A program made the translations under genes and the position numbers. Under the pieces are notes generated by a model. It saw nothing but the letters and a program-made list of their open reading frames with translations. It had not been told where the DNA came from and made no database searches. Source: CBDAUN01 sp965214615 (GTDB lineage: Bacteria; Pseudomonadota; Gammaproteobacteria; Arenicellales; JAJDZL01). Taken from it: a DNA stretch of 64,000 nt. The stretch is from contig OZ243952.1 of the NCBI GenBank assembly GCA_965214615.1, positions 62,001 through 126,000 on the forward strand, given 5' to 3'. Position 1 is the first letter of the stretch. Every line of letters begins with the position of its first letter. Of the stretch, positions 18,360 to 27,590 are shown piece after piece.

Positions 18360-19085
18360 TCAGGTTGCGGCATTTGCCGCCGCGACCCAGTTCCTAAACA
18401 GAATTTCGGCGCTGCTTGACAGGCTGTCTTCGTGCGTTTCGGATTGCGCGCGAAGCGAATCGGCTCCGCCGGGACCGAATGTCGAGCGAAGAGCGCTTTC
18501 GTATTCGGGCACCGCATTCCACTCATCAATTGTGTGCGGCCCTGTCTCGACATGGAACTGTATCCCGAGTGCCGCCGCGCCTAGAGCGAACGATTGAACC
18601 GCGCAAAGCGGCGACGACATCAGTATGGTCGCCCCGTCCGGAGCGCGCTTGACTTCGGCGCTATGCCATTGCAGCGTCATTATGGATCCAGGCAAATCCC
18701 TGAGCAGCGCATTGTCTGACGCCTCGGGGCGCAACTCAACGTCGAGCATTCCGACTTCAGGCGTCTCGGACGGTCCGACTTCGCCGCCTAGAGCGTCGGC
18801 AAGGAGTTGATGTCCCAGGCAGACGCCGAAAAACGGCATGCGCGCCTCGACCGCTTCACGAATCGCGGCTTTCTCCTCGACCAGCCATGGATGAGCGTCT
18901 TCCTGCCAAACATCCATCGGTCCGCCCATGCAAATCATTGCATCGTAGTCGGCCAAATCGGGAATGGATTCGCCTTGATCCAATTCCACGGCATCCCACG
19001 ACATCCCTTCGGACCGCATGAAGTCACGGTAGATGCCAGGATGCTCGCAGGCGATGTGCTGCAATACAAGAAGGTGTCTGATCAT
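18360..19085 (-). CDS. Class I glutamine amidotransferase-like protein (GuaA-glutaminase type)
   Basis: A 241-residue stand-alone glutaminase-fold protein. The nucleophile elbow is 'FFGVCLGHQLLADALGG' and the His-x-Glu part of the triad is in GIQFHVETG, so the catalytic triad looks intact. Such free-standing proteins resemble GMP synthase glutaminase domains, but many act as gamma-glutamyl hydrolases or have unknown substrates. The oxyanion region reads CMGGPMDVWQED. No synthetase partner lies next to it. Confidence 0.82.
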   Translation of the reverse strand: MIRHLLVLQHIACEHPGIYRDFMRSEGMSWDAVELDQGESIPDLADYDAMICMGGPMDVWQEDAHPWLVEEKAAIREAVEARMPFFGVCLGHQLLADALGGEVGPSETPEVGMLDVELRPEASDNALLRDLPGSIMTLQWHSAEVKRAPDGATILMSSPLCAVQSFALGAAALGIQFHVETGPHTIDEWNAVPEYESALRSTFGPGGADSLRAQSETHEDSLSSSAEILFRNWVAAANAAT

Positions 19086-19347
19086 GATGGGAAATTCGAT
19101 AGTTGCAGAGCGAAGGGCATTGCTTGGTCTGTCAGGTAGTATATTCGCCTTGTCCTGAATTTCGCCTTGTTTCTGTGCGCATCAATCCGCACTGCGCGAG
19201 GATCAGATTACTTGCATTGAATCAGGAAACCGATACCCAATCGCCCAAAATGGGCACCGAGAACTGAGTTGTGTATATCAGGTGTTGTTACTGATGCAAA
19301 TCCACGAACAATCGTTTCCCGTCCCTTATCTATGAACTCGTTATGAT

Positions 19348-20355
19348 CTAAATAGAGGAATGAGTTGCAGGCGCCCGCTTTACTAATGTCTGAACCTCGA
19401 CTGCTGCCCAGTTTGCTTGTTCAGCGACAAATTCGCCAATTTGAGCGACACTCAACTTGCTGGTCGCCTTTTGGACAAGAATTCCTGTCGTCATACCGAC
19501 CAGCAACCCTAGACCCGCTGGACCTCCCAAAACTCCAACCGCCGATACAGCCGCTAAAGTCGCACCGCTGCCGATGCCGCCTTTCAAGCCGCCATCGATC
19601 AACTCGGCATATTCGCCGGTTTGATGAGCCTTATGAAAGGCACGCGCAAGCGCAACGACGGTTACGACAATTAGAATTGGATTCGCGCCTAGAAGGGCCG
19701 GTACGCCCATTCCACCAACGAGGCTCGCAAACTTTTCGGTGTCGGCTTTGTTCCAATTCAATGCAATCGCGATTGCGCCAATGGAGCTGCCGATGATCTC
19801 AGCTGCGTCATAACTATTGAGATCATAGAACCAACTCTTGGAAATTCCGAATTGCTCGTTCAAAAATCCGGCAATCTGATCGTAGTTCGCCTTATCCCAA
19901 TTGACGAGCGGAAGCCCTTTCGGCGTGGTCATATCCCGAAAAAGACTTTCGAGCAGGCCCATTGCCTCCTGAACTACAGTGTCGTGTGGTGAGGCTTCCC
20001 GTACCGCCTGAAAAGCGCCGAGAAGTGTATGTCCACCGTCAAACATACGGTGGCTGCCGCCACCGATATGGGTTGCAATGTATTCCGCATCCATTGCCTT
20101 GTCGTAGATTGTTGCAGGCCCTTTCACCATGTGATGCAACAAACTATTCAAGTCTCCGGAAAGTGAGCTTGCCAGTACTCCCTGAGTTGAGTTCAAAATC
20201 CACTCGGCACCGCGGCCCACCGAATTCAGTGCGTCCTTGGACGAAGACACGACCTTGCCTGCAACCGAGACAGTCGCATCTGAAGAAGACTTCGGGATTC
20301 GTTGGATGGAAGCGATCACTGACGATGCAGATTGTTTGACGCGCTGTCTGCTCAT
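19348..20355 (-). CDS. Unknown protein with Gly/Ala-rich hydrophobic C-terminal half
   Basis: A 335-residue protein I cannot place in a family. Residues 1-75 are Ser/Lys-rich and polar. The middle (about 80-180) holds a His/Gly motif 'ATHIGGGSHRMFDGGHTLLG'. The second half contains two or three hydrophobic stretches: one around LLGANPILIVVTVVALARAF and a Gly-rich one around 'GATLAAVSAVGVLGGPAGLG'. The pattern suggests a protein that inserts into or contacts a membrane, possibly like pore-forming or phage-associated proteins. It has no signal peptide. It stands alone between the amidotransferase and the toxin-antitoxin remnant. Confidence 0.55.
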   Translation of the reverse strand: MSRQRVKQSASSVIASIQRIPKSSSDATVSVAGKVVSSSKDALNSVGRGAEWILNSTQGVLASSLSGDLNSLLHHMVKGPATIYDKAMDAEYIATHIGGGSHRMFDGGHTLLGAFQAVREASPHDTVVQEAMGLLESLFRDMTTPKGLPLVNWDKANYDQIAGFLNEQFGISKSWFYDLNSYDAAEIIGSSIGAIAIALNWNKADTEKFASLVGGMGVPALLGANPILIVVTVVALARAFHKAHQTGEYAELIDGGLKGGIGSGATLAAVSAVGVLGGPAGLGLLVGMTTGILVQKATSKLSVAQIGEFVAEQANWAAVEVQTLVKRAPATHSSI

Positions 20356-20548
20356 CGCAGGCCTCGATTTCTTTAGCGTACTTGCTTTAATCCACTATTT
20401 CGCGCTGTTAATATTGACGATCTTGCGGTTGCAAGCCTCACAATGACATATGTATTTGACTGTTGGCTACGAATACCGCCCGAGACAGGCTACAGTCACC
20501 TGCTCGCGCTCATGGCCGAGTTTCTGACTGATGGTGTAAATCCTCTAT

Positions 20549-20874
20549 TCAAGCCGAAACCTGGTAAATTTGCTTATGCAAGGTACCGGAGAGAACGGCA
20601 ATTACTTGAGGAACAAGTGGCTGCAGTTCCTGCAGGCGACTGCGGGTGGCAAGCATGATAACGACCGGGATTGGCAGATTGTCTAGGTTCTGCTCGTGCG
20701 CGAATCCTTGGTCAACTGTGATCATGGCATCGAAGTCACGATCTGCTGCCAAGTGAAACAACTTGCCGTTAACGGTGCCAGCCCAACCCATCTGCGGGAC
20801 CGTACGGACCTCGAACGACTCGGGAAATATTCTTTTAGCCTCTTAGGCACTGATTCGTCAAGCAGCAGCCTCAT
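20549..20874 (-). pseudogene. DUF5615-type PIN-like toxin, broken by a one-base frameshift
   Basis: The reading frame starts at the ATG at 20874 with MRLLLDESVPKRLKEYFP, the usual beginning of DUF5615 PIN-like proteins (the DE pair is part of the acidic active site). It then loses frame near 20817-20824 and would stop after about 50 codons. The expected continuation, FEVRTVPQMGWAG through 'AADRDFDAMITVDQGFAHEQ' to QVSA at the stop at 20549, is intact in another frame. Insertion of one base near 20820 rejoins the two parts. The start overlaps the DUF433 gene by 17 bases, the standard arrangement of this toxin-antitoxin family. A sequencing or assembly error is the alternative to genuine decay. 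Confidence 0.75.
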
Positions 20875-21073
20875 TGCCATCGCTCGTAAGCATTACCTTG
20901 ACCTGTTCAAGCACGGCGATGGCCTGAGCCCGCGATACTGTGGGGTAGTCCTCCAGAAATTCATCGAGACGGTCACCTGCCTCAAGATGCTCCATCAGAA
21001 TACGCACAGGAACTCTTGTTCCAGCAAATACCGGAGTGCCCCCAAGGATCTCTGGATTTCTGTTTATCGTCAT
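20858..21073 (-). CDS. DUF433 family antitoxin
   Basis: A 71-residue protein with the full DUF433 pattern: NPEILGGTPVFAGTRVPV, then a helix-turn-helix-like stretch 'LEAGDRLDEFLEDYPTVSRA' and a C-terminal helix. DUF433 proteins are the antitoxin partners of DUF5615 PIN-like toxins, and the broken toxin gene follows with a 17-base overlap. The antitoxin itself appears intact, so it may persist without a functional toxin. Confidence 0.82.
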   Translation of the reverse strand: MTINRNPEILGGTPVFAGTRVPVRILMEHLEAGDRLDEFLEDYPTVSRAQAIAVLEQVKVMLTSDGNEAAA

Positions 21074-21445
21074 ATCAGTTATGGTTTCCTTCTTTGCTAC
21101 AAATTCGTTTCATATTTCACAAAGATATCATGCTTTCAATACTTCGTACGCTTCTATTTCAGGCCTCAGGAAGGTCAGATTAATTGTGTCTCTGCAAGGT
21201 GACTGCTGCAAATTCGGCCAAAATGGCAATTTTTTCAGTCAAACCGCTGCAATACCAGTCCCGGCGGCGAACTATCGAAAAGGCCGCTATCCGAGTACGA
21301 TAGAATTCCCCCTTGTGTTGGTTTACACACGCGTCCCTGACTGACCGCGTGTGCGCAACATCCTCGGGCAAAGCAAATCATCCCCGAAATTGCGCTGGCG
21401 CCTCTGACATTCGATATTTGAAACATACCACAACCGATCATTGCC
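21074..21445. other. Intergenic stretch upstream of thrC
   Basis: No convincing gene is present in this 372-base region between the divergent DUF433 antitoxin and thrC. A minus-strand frame at 21235-21621 is mostly antisense to the thrC start and lacks any domain. The first 100 bases are AT-rich and may carry the promoter of the toxin-antitoxin pair. I could not identify a thrC leader peptide or attenuator. Confidence 0.4.
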
Positions 21446-22834
21446 TTGCAGTATCTGAGTACGCGCGCAAGCGCGCCATTAATCAACTTCGAGCAGGCCG
21501 CAACACGCGGACTGGCCGGCGACGGCGGACTGTATGTTCCGGCGAAGTGGCCCCGTCTGACCACTGACGAGATCCGGTCGCTCAAAGGACTGCCGTATAC
21601 CGATCTGGCAGTGCGCATCATGAGTCTGTTCGCCGGTGACGCGGTCCCGGCTCAGGCATTGCGCGAAATCATTTCCGACGCCTACGGCGATTTCGACGAT
21701 CCGCGCGTGGCGCCGCTTCGCGAATTGCGCCCCGGCCTTGCCATGCTTGAGCTGTTTCACGGTCCGACACTTTCGTTCAAGGACTACGCATTGCAGTTTC
21801 TGGGCCGATTCATGGACTGGTCATTGCGAAACAGGCAATCGCACCTGACCGTGGTCGGAGCAACATCCGGAGACACCGGATCGGCGGCGATCTACGCTGT
21901 GCGCGGACTGAGCACAATCGATTTGTACATGCTGCACCCGGACACAAGAGTCTCGCCGATGCAACGCCTGCAGATGACCACTTGCGAACACTCGAACATT
22001 CACAATTTTGCGGTACGCGGAACCTTCGACGACTGCCAGGCGATGGTAAAGCAAATCTTTGCCGATGACGATATCGGGAGCCGCCTTTGTCTCGGCGCAG
22101 TCAACTCGATCAACTGGGGACGCATCGCGGCGCAGATTGTGTACTACTTCCATGCCGCGCTGCAGCTCGGCGCGCCGGACACGCGGGTATCATTCTCCGT
22201 GCCCACCGGAAACTTCGGCAATGTATTTGCCGGCTATGCCGCATCCGCCATGGGATTGCCGATCGGCAAAATGATCGTGTGCTCGAACGAAAACGACATC
22301 CTGACACGATTCTTCGAGACCGGCGCCATGCGCAAGCACGAGGTCAAGTCAACCCTGTCGCCCAGCATGGATATCCAGGTATCCAGCAACTTCGAACGAT
22401 TTCTGTTTGAAATGCTCGACCGCGACGGCGCCGCGGTCAGCGCCAAGATGAGCGAATTTGCCGCCACAGGTACTTTTTCGGTCGAAGACGCCGTGCTCGA
22501 CCGGGCACGCTCGCACTTCGAAGCCTGCCGCGTCAGCAATGACGAAACCCGCAGCGCAATCGCAGAGCAATACGCCGAATCAGGACTCATCGTCGACCCC
22601 CACACTGCCATCGCCCTGACCTGCGCGAAACGCCTTCATCCAGAGACGGAAGGTCCGATGGTCGTCATTTCGACCGCGCATCCGGCTAAATTCTCCGACA
22701 CCATCGCCGAATCCATTGATCGCCGGATCGAGCTGCCGAGCACGCTGACTTCATTGCAGGACAGGCGCGAGCGCTACGGAACAATCGATCCCGATGCAAA
22801 CGAATTAAAACGCCGCATCCTGGAATCGTGCTGA
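21446..22834 (+). CDS. thrC: Threonine synthase
   Basis: PLP enzyme making threonine from O-phosphohomoserine. I start it at the TTG at 21446 because the family N-terminus (M-K/Q-Y-L/I-S-T-R) begins exactly there and the frame is closed by TGA at 21419. PLP-Lys lies in 'PTLSFKDYALQFLGRFM', with the phosphate loop ATSGDTGSAA and NSINWGRIAAQ following. It is 462 residues, the length of the long (E. coli-type) class. No ribosome-binding site is evident. Homoserine kinase and dehydrogenase genes are not adjacent. Confidence 0.92.
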   Translation: MQYLSTRASAPLINFEQAATRGLAGDGGLYVPAKWPRLTTDEIRSLKGLPYTDLAVRIMSLFAGDAVPAQALREIISDAYGDFDDPRVAPLRELRPGLAMLELFHGPTLSFKDYALQFLGRFMDWSLRNRQSHLTVVGATSGDTGSAAIYAVRGLSTIDLYMLHPDTRVSPMQRLQMTTCEHSNIHNFAVRGTFDDCQAMVKQIFADDDIGSRLCLGAVNSINWGRIAAQIVYYFHAALQLGAPDTRVSFSVPTGNFGNVFAGYAASAMGLPIGKMIVCSNENDILTRFFETGAMRKHEVKSTLSPSMDIQVSSNFERFLFEMLDRDGAAVSAKMSEFAATGTFSVEDAVLDRARSHFEACRVSNDETRSAIAEQYAESGLIVDPHTAIALTCAKRLHPETEGPMVVISTAHPAKFSDTIAESIDRRIELPSTLTSLQDRRERYGTIDPDANELKRRILESC

Positions 22835-22847
22835 GAAACGCCGCGCC

Positions 22848-23393
22848 ATGAGCACGCAGCGCAACCCCGCCCCTGGCATTGTCGCAGGCGGCATCGCAGC
22901 GATGGCGGCGATTGTGACCGCATCAAATATTCTTGTCGGTTATCCGATCAATGACTGGCTGACGTGGGGTGCGCTTACATTTCCGGTCGCTTTTCTCATT
23001 ACCGACGTGATCAATCGCCACTTCGGGCCGCAGCGCGCACGAAAAGTCGCCTACGCGGGATTTGCCTTGGCTGTAGTGATGTCATTGTGGCTCGCGTCGC
23101 CGCGCATCGCGCTCGCATCGGGAGCCGCATTCATCATCGGCCAGCTCGCCGATATCGGAATATTCCATCGGCTGCGCCGCCATCGCTGGTGGAAGGCGCC
23201 GCTTGCTTCATCCACAATCGCTTCGGCCGCAGACACCGCGATTTTCTTTACCATCGCGTTCGCCGGAACCGGCCTGCCATGGATCACCTGGGGCATCGGA
23301 GACTACGGCGTCAAGCTCGCCGTCGCCGTCACAATGCTGATTCCCTACTATGCGCTGATGGGGCAAAAGCCGGCCGATGTCAATATTGCCTAG
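22848..23393 (+). CDS. VUT-family queuosine precursor transporter (YhhQ type)
   Basis: A 181-residue inner-membrane protein with about six hydrophobic segments. The motif 'FLITDVINRHFGPQRARKVA' is characteristic of the VUT/QPTR family, whose E. coli member YhhQ imports preQ0/preQ1 for queuosine modification of tRNA. Further family elements are 'GQLADIGIFHRLRRHRWWKA' and the S-x-x-DT segment SAADTAIFFTIAFAG. It lies 13 bases after thrC and is probably co-transcribed. No que genes are in the window. Confidence 0.8.
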   Translation: MSTQRNPAPGIVAGGIAAMAAIVTASNILVGYPINDWLTWGALTFPVAFLITDVINRHFGPQRARKVAYAGFALAVVMSLWLASPRIALASGAAFIIGQLADIGIFHRLRRHRWWKAPLASSTIASAADTAIFFTIAFAGTGLPWITWGIGDYGVKLAVAVTMLIPYYALMGQKPADVNIA

Positions 23394-23459
23394 GCCTTGC
23401 GCCGAATCGCCGCGCCAGGGCGCGGAACCTGAACCGTCTGCGGACTGTCTGTATCGGGC

Positions 23460-24032
23460 ATGAGAGTTGATTCGAAGCGGATTCTAGCGCTGGCAGGCGC
23501 ATTGGTGCGGCTCATCGCCTTGCTCGGCATCGCGCTGGCCCCGATAACCGGCGACGCCGACCTGGCTGACGAACAGGACGAGATACAGGAGCTGTATCCC
23601 GGAGTCGAGCACATCGGCTCAGCCGAACTGGAAGCCACCCTTGTCGACAGCGAAACCGAAACCATCCTGTTTGACGTACGCGAGCAGCCTGAATTCGCCA
23701 TCAGCCACCTCAAAGGCGCAATCCAGGTCGATCCCGACCTGACCGGCGAGGAATTCCTATCGCGCTTTGCGAACCGGATCGAGAACCGTCGGGTCGTTTT
23801 CTACTGCTCGGTCGGATATCGCTCGTCACAGCTGGCGCAGCTGGTGCAAGCCCGGTCCGAAGCAGGCGGCACCGCCCAGATTCTGAATCTGCGCCATGGA
23901 CTTTTCGGATGGCATAACGAAAAACGACAGCTGGTCCGCGGCGAATCACCGACCGACGCAATTCACCCGTACGATTTTTGGTGGGGACGGTTTCTGGAAC
24001 GCAGGCATCTGTCCCGCTACGAGCTTGAGTAG
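23460..24032 (+). CDS. Membrane-anchored or exported rhodanese-like protein
   Basis: A 190-residue protein with an N-terminal hydrophobic segment (residues 8-30, signal anchor) and one rhodanese domain. The active-site loop is FYCSVGYRSS, with Cys present, and the preceding domain signature is 'ILFDVREQPEFAISHLKGAI'. It could transfer sulfane sulfur in the periplasm, but the role cannot be deduced. The 3' end overlaps convergent ispE by 16 bases. Confidence 0.8.
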   Translation: MRVDSKRILALAGALVRLIALLGIALAPITGDADLADEQDEIQELYPGVEHIGSAELEATLVDSETETILFDVREQPEFAISHLKGAIQVDPDLTGEEFLSRFANRIENRRVVFYCSVGYRSSQLAQLVQARSEAGGTAQILNLRHGLFGWHNEKRQLVRGESPTDAIHPYDFWWGRFLERRHLSRYELE

Positions 24033-24871
24033 GACTCCGGGCCTTTGCGTCTCCGCATGGGGTGGACGTCGATCCCTTCGCAAATCCTCACATTCGCCGA
24101 ACCGCCCAGCTGCGCGGCAATGCTGCTCGCTTGCGAGGCGCTGTCAGCAGGCACGAACACCGCGCCGCCGCTGCCGGACATTCGCGCCGCACCGAACCTG
24201 CGCGCGAGCATTAGCAGCGCATCCACTTCGCGATAGACACGGCATGCAGCGGGTTCCAGATCATTTCGCGTACGATGCATGTCCCAGCTTTCCGGGGTTT
24301 CAGGTTCGCTCCCGGTCGGCAGCCGCACATCGGCAAAGACCGTGCGCGTGGATACCGACACCCGCGGTACTGCAATGACATAGCATTGCCTCGGCAGGGT
24401 TATGCGCTTCAGACTGTCGCCGATTCCCTCGCCCCACGCCGAATGTCCGTAGACAAACACCGGCACATCCGCGCCGGCGGCGACACCGATCGCAGCGAGC
24501 TCCGAATCGCTCAGCCCGGTCCCCCAGATCTGATTCAGCGCATGAAGCGTCGCGGCGGCGTCGGAACTTCCGCCACCGAGTCCGGCGCCAATCGGAATCC
24601 GCTTGTTCAGCCGGATGCGGGCTCCCTGACGAACGCTGCACGCCTCCTGAAGAAGTTTTGCGGCGCGGCACGTCAGGTCATCGCGCTGCGCTATTCCCGG
24701 CACATGGTGCGGCTCGCGCAAAATGGATCCGTCGTCAGTGGCTTCAAATCCCAGTTCATCGTACCAGTCGATCAGCTGAAACACCGTCTGAATCTCATGG
24801 TAGCCGTCTGCGCGGCGACCGAGAACGTGCAGGAAAAGATTGATCTTGGCGGGCGCGAGCCAGATGTTCAC
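24017..24871 (-). CDS. ispE: 4-diphosphocytidyl-2-C-methyl-D-erythritol kinase
   Basis: GHMP-family kinase of the MEP pathway to isoprenoid precursors. It starts with GTG at 24871. The N-terminal signature is 'LAPAKINLFLHVLGRRADGY' and the ATP loop is 'PIGAGLGGGSSDAAATLHAL'. The C-terminal motif 'GAARMSGSGGAVFVPADS' completes the family pattern. Length 284 is normal. It follows lolB by 3 bases, the conserved lolB-ispE pairing of beta- and gammaproteobacteria. No tRNA-Gln or prs gene follows, unlike many gammaproteobacteria. Confidence 0.93.
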   Translation of the reverse strand: MNIWLAPAKINLFLHVLGRRADGYHEIQTVFQLIDWYDELGFEATDDGSILREPHHVPGIAQRDDLTCRAAKLLQEACSVRQGARIRLNKRIPIGAGLGGGSSDAAATLHALNQIWGTGLSDSELAAIGVAAGADVPVFVYGHSAWGEGIGDSLKRITLPRQCYVIAVPRVSVSTRTVFADVRLPTGSEPETPESWDMHRTRNDLEPAACRVYREVDALLMLARRFGAARMSGSGGAVFVPADSASQASSIAAQLGGSANVRICEGIDVHPMRRRKGPESYSSS

Positions 24872-24874
24872 CGC

Positions 24875-25519
24875 TTACTCGGCACCCCAGGAGCGAATTG
24901 AAAGCCTCACTTCAATCGGCTGGACATCGCCAGGCGAGCGGTGCGTGCGAACCAGCGGATCATAGGTCGAGGATGCGACCCGAACTTGCGCCGGGAAGGC
25001 ATGCGCTCCGGCGCTTCGATAGTCAAAGCATCGAATTTTCCAGCCCGACTGGGTGAACGACGTGACATACCCGCGCTGGTTCCACTTGATGCGTTCAGCG
25101 GCACCGGTCCGCGGGAGCCCGATGATCCAGTGTTGGAATTCATCGACCGGCGGCAGCGTCCAGCCGATTCGCGCGTACAGCAATTCGTCAATGGTGCGGC
25201 CCGAAAGCCTCGCTCCCTTGGAATCCGTCAGTACCGCTCCGCCGGCATCCTGGGCGATGCTGATCCGGTTCTCGCCGAAAGTGCCGAAAAGCTCCACCTG
25301 ATGCGTGTCGCCGTCTCTTTTCCATACCAGTGATCCGGATCCGCCGCGCTCGCCGGTTCGAAATGCCAGCCGGGCGCGAATTTCCCAGCTGTCGATCGCA
25401 GAGACGCTTCGAACATGCTGCTCGAATACAGCCGGATCCGTAGACAATTGCGAATAATTGCCCGCTGCGCAACCCGCCAGAATTGCAGCGGCGATGACAG
25501 CGGTCGCGCGCAGCATCAA
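24875..25519 (-). CDS. lolB: Outer-membrane lipoprotein localisation protein LolB
   Basis: Outer-membrane receptor that accepts lipoproteins from periplasmic LolA and inserts them. It has a lipoprotein signal peptide with lipobox LAGC at residues 14-17. The mature part has the LolB pattern: 'SWEIRARLAFRTGERGGSGS', WKRDGDTHQVELFGTFG and 'WIIGLPRTG'. Its ATG at 25519 overlaps the stop of the TPR gene by 4 bases, and ispE follows at 3 bases, so the three genes form one operon. Confidence 0.88.
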   Translation of the reverse strand: MMLRATAVIAAAILAGCAAGNYSQLSTDPAVFEQHVRSVSAIDSWEIRARLAFRTGERGGSGSLVWKRDGDTHQVELFGTFGENRISIAQDAGGAVLTDSKGARLSGRTIDELLYARIGWTLPPVDEFQHWIIGLPRTGAAERIKWNQRGYVTSFTQSGWKIRCFDYRSAGAHAFPAQVRVASSTYDPLVRTHRSPGDVQPIEVRLSIRSWGAE

Positions 25520-27306
25520 TTTGCAAACTTTTCGACGGTCTCGTTCAGGACCCTGTCGTCAGGAGCGATATCCAGCGCTTTGCGCCAAATGTCCTGTGCA
25601 CGGCTGCGGTCTCCCCGAACCCAGTAGATCTCGCCCAGGTGCGCGGCAATGACCGGGTCAAGGCGCAGCCGATACGCCCTGTGCAGGAAATCCAGCGCAG
25701 CCTGCGTATTGCCAAGCTTGTACTGCACCCAGCCCATGCTGTCGAGAATGTACGGATCGTGCGGGCGAATATCCAGCGCTCGCTGAATCAGCTGGAGCGC
25801 TTCGGCGTGCCTGTCGGTCAGGTCGGTCAGCGTGTAGCCAAGCGCATTCAGCGCATTCGGATTGTCCGGGTCCTGATCGAGAACCACGGCCAAATCGGCT
25901 TCCGCGACATCCACCAGTCCCATTTCTGCAGCGACGAAGCTTCTAGACAATCGAAGCTGAGTATTGTTGGGAAACTCCTCGATCGCCTGATTCATGATCG
26001 CTATCGCGTCGTCCCACCGGCCTGCCGTACTGTATAGATTCTGCTTTGCCACAAAAATGCGAATTTTCTGCGGCGCCGACTCTACCGGAATTTCCTCCAG
26101 CAATTCAATACCGTCGCCCACGCTGCCGGAAACGGCGGCGTATTCAGCCTCAATCATAATTCTTTCGAATTGCAGCTGGCGGTCGATCACCCGGTCAAGG
26201 GCGTCGCGCGCCTTGTCAAACTGCTTCAGTTCGAGCTCGACTTTCGCCAAATCCAGCAAGGCATCCTGATTCTCCGGTTCGGCCTCGATGAATTCGTAGA
26301 ATTTGTCCCTCGCGGCGTTCAGCCGGTTTGCCCGGTAATGCAGGTTGGCGGCCCGAAGCAGGGCTCCGGAATGGGGCATCGACCTAAGCTGCTTTAGCGC
26401 AGCATCAATGTTTCCGCTGCCCGCCAGATATTCGGCATAGGCGAGCCCGAGTTCCTCGGATTCGGGGTACTTGGCTAATTTCTTCTTGATATAGGACACG
26501 GCCTCGTTGTCACGGTCCTGCTCGAGATACAGCGAAAAGCGCATCAGGGCGAATTCCGCACGCGGGTCCAGCTCGTAGGCGCGGGCAATGTATTGGTCCA
26601 CGACGGCTTGATCCTCTCCCGAGGCAACAGCGAAACGAACCAGTATCTGATAGGCGGCAGGCTCTTCGGGATATCGGCTGGCAATCTCGGAAAACATGCT
26701 GTAGGACAGCTCCGGGTCCGTATTGCCGCTAATTGCCCGGGCGATATCGGCAAACAGCTGCTCGCGCGAATTTAACGCATACTGCAAGGTGTTTCCGAAA
26801 CTGGCAACCGCGCCATCATAATCATTGATTGCGATCTGGGTTACGCCGCGAACCCACCACGCAAGACTGTCTTGCGGCGTCAGCTCCACCCATAGCGCGG
26901 TGGTATAACGCGCGATATCGTAGCGTTTCGCGTTTACGGCCCTGCGCGAAGCGGTACGGGCCAGGCGGTAGTCTCCGGTCTCGTTTGCCAATGCTGCGAG
27001 GGTTTCGATCGACTGATCCGAATCGCCCTGCTGATACCCCAGTTCCGAAACAATCAGTTCGGAGAGCATCTCGGCAGTCAGGTCCACATCCGGGGGCACG
27101 ACTTCGGGGGCGGCCGCCAGGCCATCTGCGGGCGGGTCCTGCAGCGCCGATTGCTGCGGCACGCATCCGGCCGCGATCAAGGCGGCGGCCGCGGCAATGA
27201 CGCAAAGGCGGATTCGCCGCGCAAAGACGCCGTGCGAATTCGCACCGACATGGCCGGGGCTTTCAATATTGCTGCGGCTCGTCGGGCAATGTCCGAGTGA
27301 AGCCAT
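25516..27306 (-). CDS. Tetratricopeptide-repeat lipoprotein
   Basis: A 596-residue TPR protein from the ATG at 27306, chosen because GAGGT lies 7 bases upstream; the frame is open further upstream to 27462 without such a site. Residues near 30-50 form a lipoprotein-type signal ending ALIAAGC. About twelve helical pairs follow, with the TPR consensus clear towards the end: 'LNALGYTLTDLTDRHAEALQ' and 'DSMGWVQYKLGNTQAALDFL'. Proteins of this kind precede lolB in many beta- and gammaproteobacteria. The job is unknown, but outer-membrane assembly is plausible from the context. Confidence 0.85.
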   Translation of the reverse strand: MASLGHCPTSRSNIESPGHVGANSHGVFARRIRLCVIAAAAALIAAGCVPQQSALQDPPADGLAAAPEVVPPDVDLTAEMLSELIVSELGYQQGDSDQSIETLAALANETGDYRLARTASRRAVNAKRYDIARYTTALWVELTPQDSLAWWVRGVTQIAINDYDGAVASFGNTLQYALNSREQLFADIARAISGNTDPELSYSMFSEIASRYPEEPAAYQILVRFAVASGEDQAVVDQYIARAYELDPRAEFALMRFSLYLEQDRDNEAVSYIKKKLAKYPESEELGLAYAEYLAGSGNIDAALKQLRSMPHSGALLRAANLHYRANRLNAARDKFYEFIEAEPENQDALLDLAKVELELKQFDKARDALDRVIDRQLQFERIMIEAEYAAVSGSVGDGIELLEEIPVESAPQKIRIFVAKQNLYSTAGRWDDAIAIMNQAIEEFPNNTQLRLSRSFVAAEMGLVDVAEADLAVVLDQDPDNPNALNALGYTLTDLTDRHAEALQLIQRALDIRPHDPYILDSMGWVQYKLGNTQAALDFLHRAYRLRLDPVIAAHLGEIYWVRGDRSRAQDIWRKALDIAPDDRVLNETVEKFAN

Positions 27307-27590
27307 CGGTAGCACCTCGTTTTTCGTTGGGAACGTCCGCACTGTCAAGACTGACTCCGGATTCCCTATAATACTGTCAAGTTCATTATACGAATTGCAA
27401 CTGTCCCGCTTGCAGGCATTACGGACTTCGACAGCGCAGAGGCGCGATGATTCGACTTGCAATCGGCCTGCTGCGCAGCGCGCCGGCTCTTTTGCGCTGG
27501 CACAGCGCTATAAACGAGTCATCTACATTCACATTCGCCGGATATCTGCCGCCGCGGCGTTTCGGAACCGGATTTGCGGCTGAAGGCACT

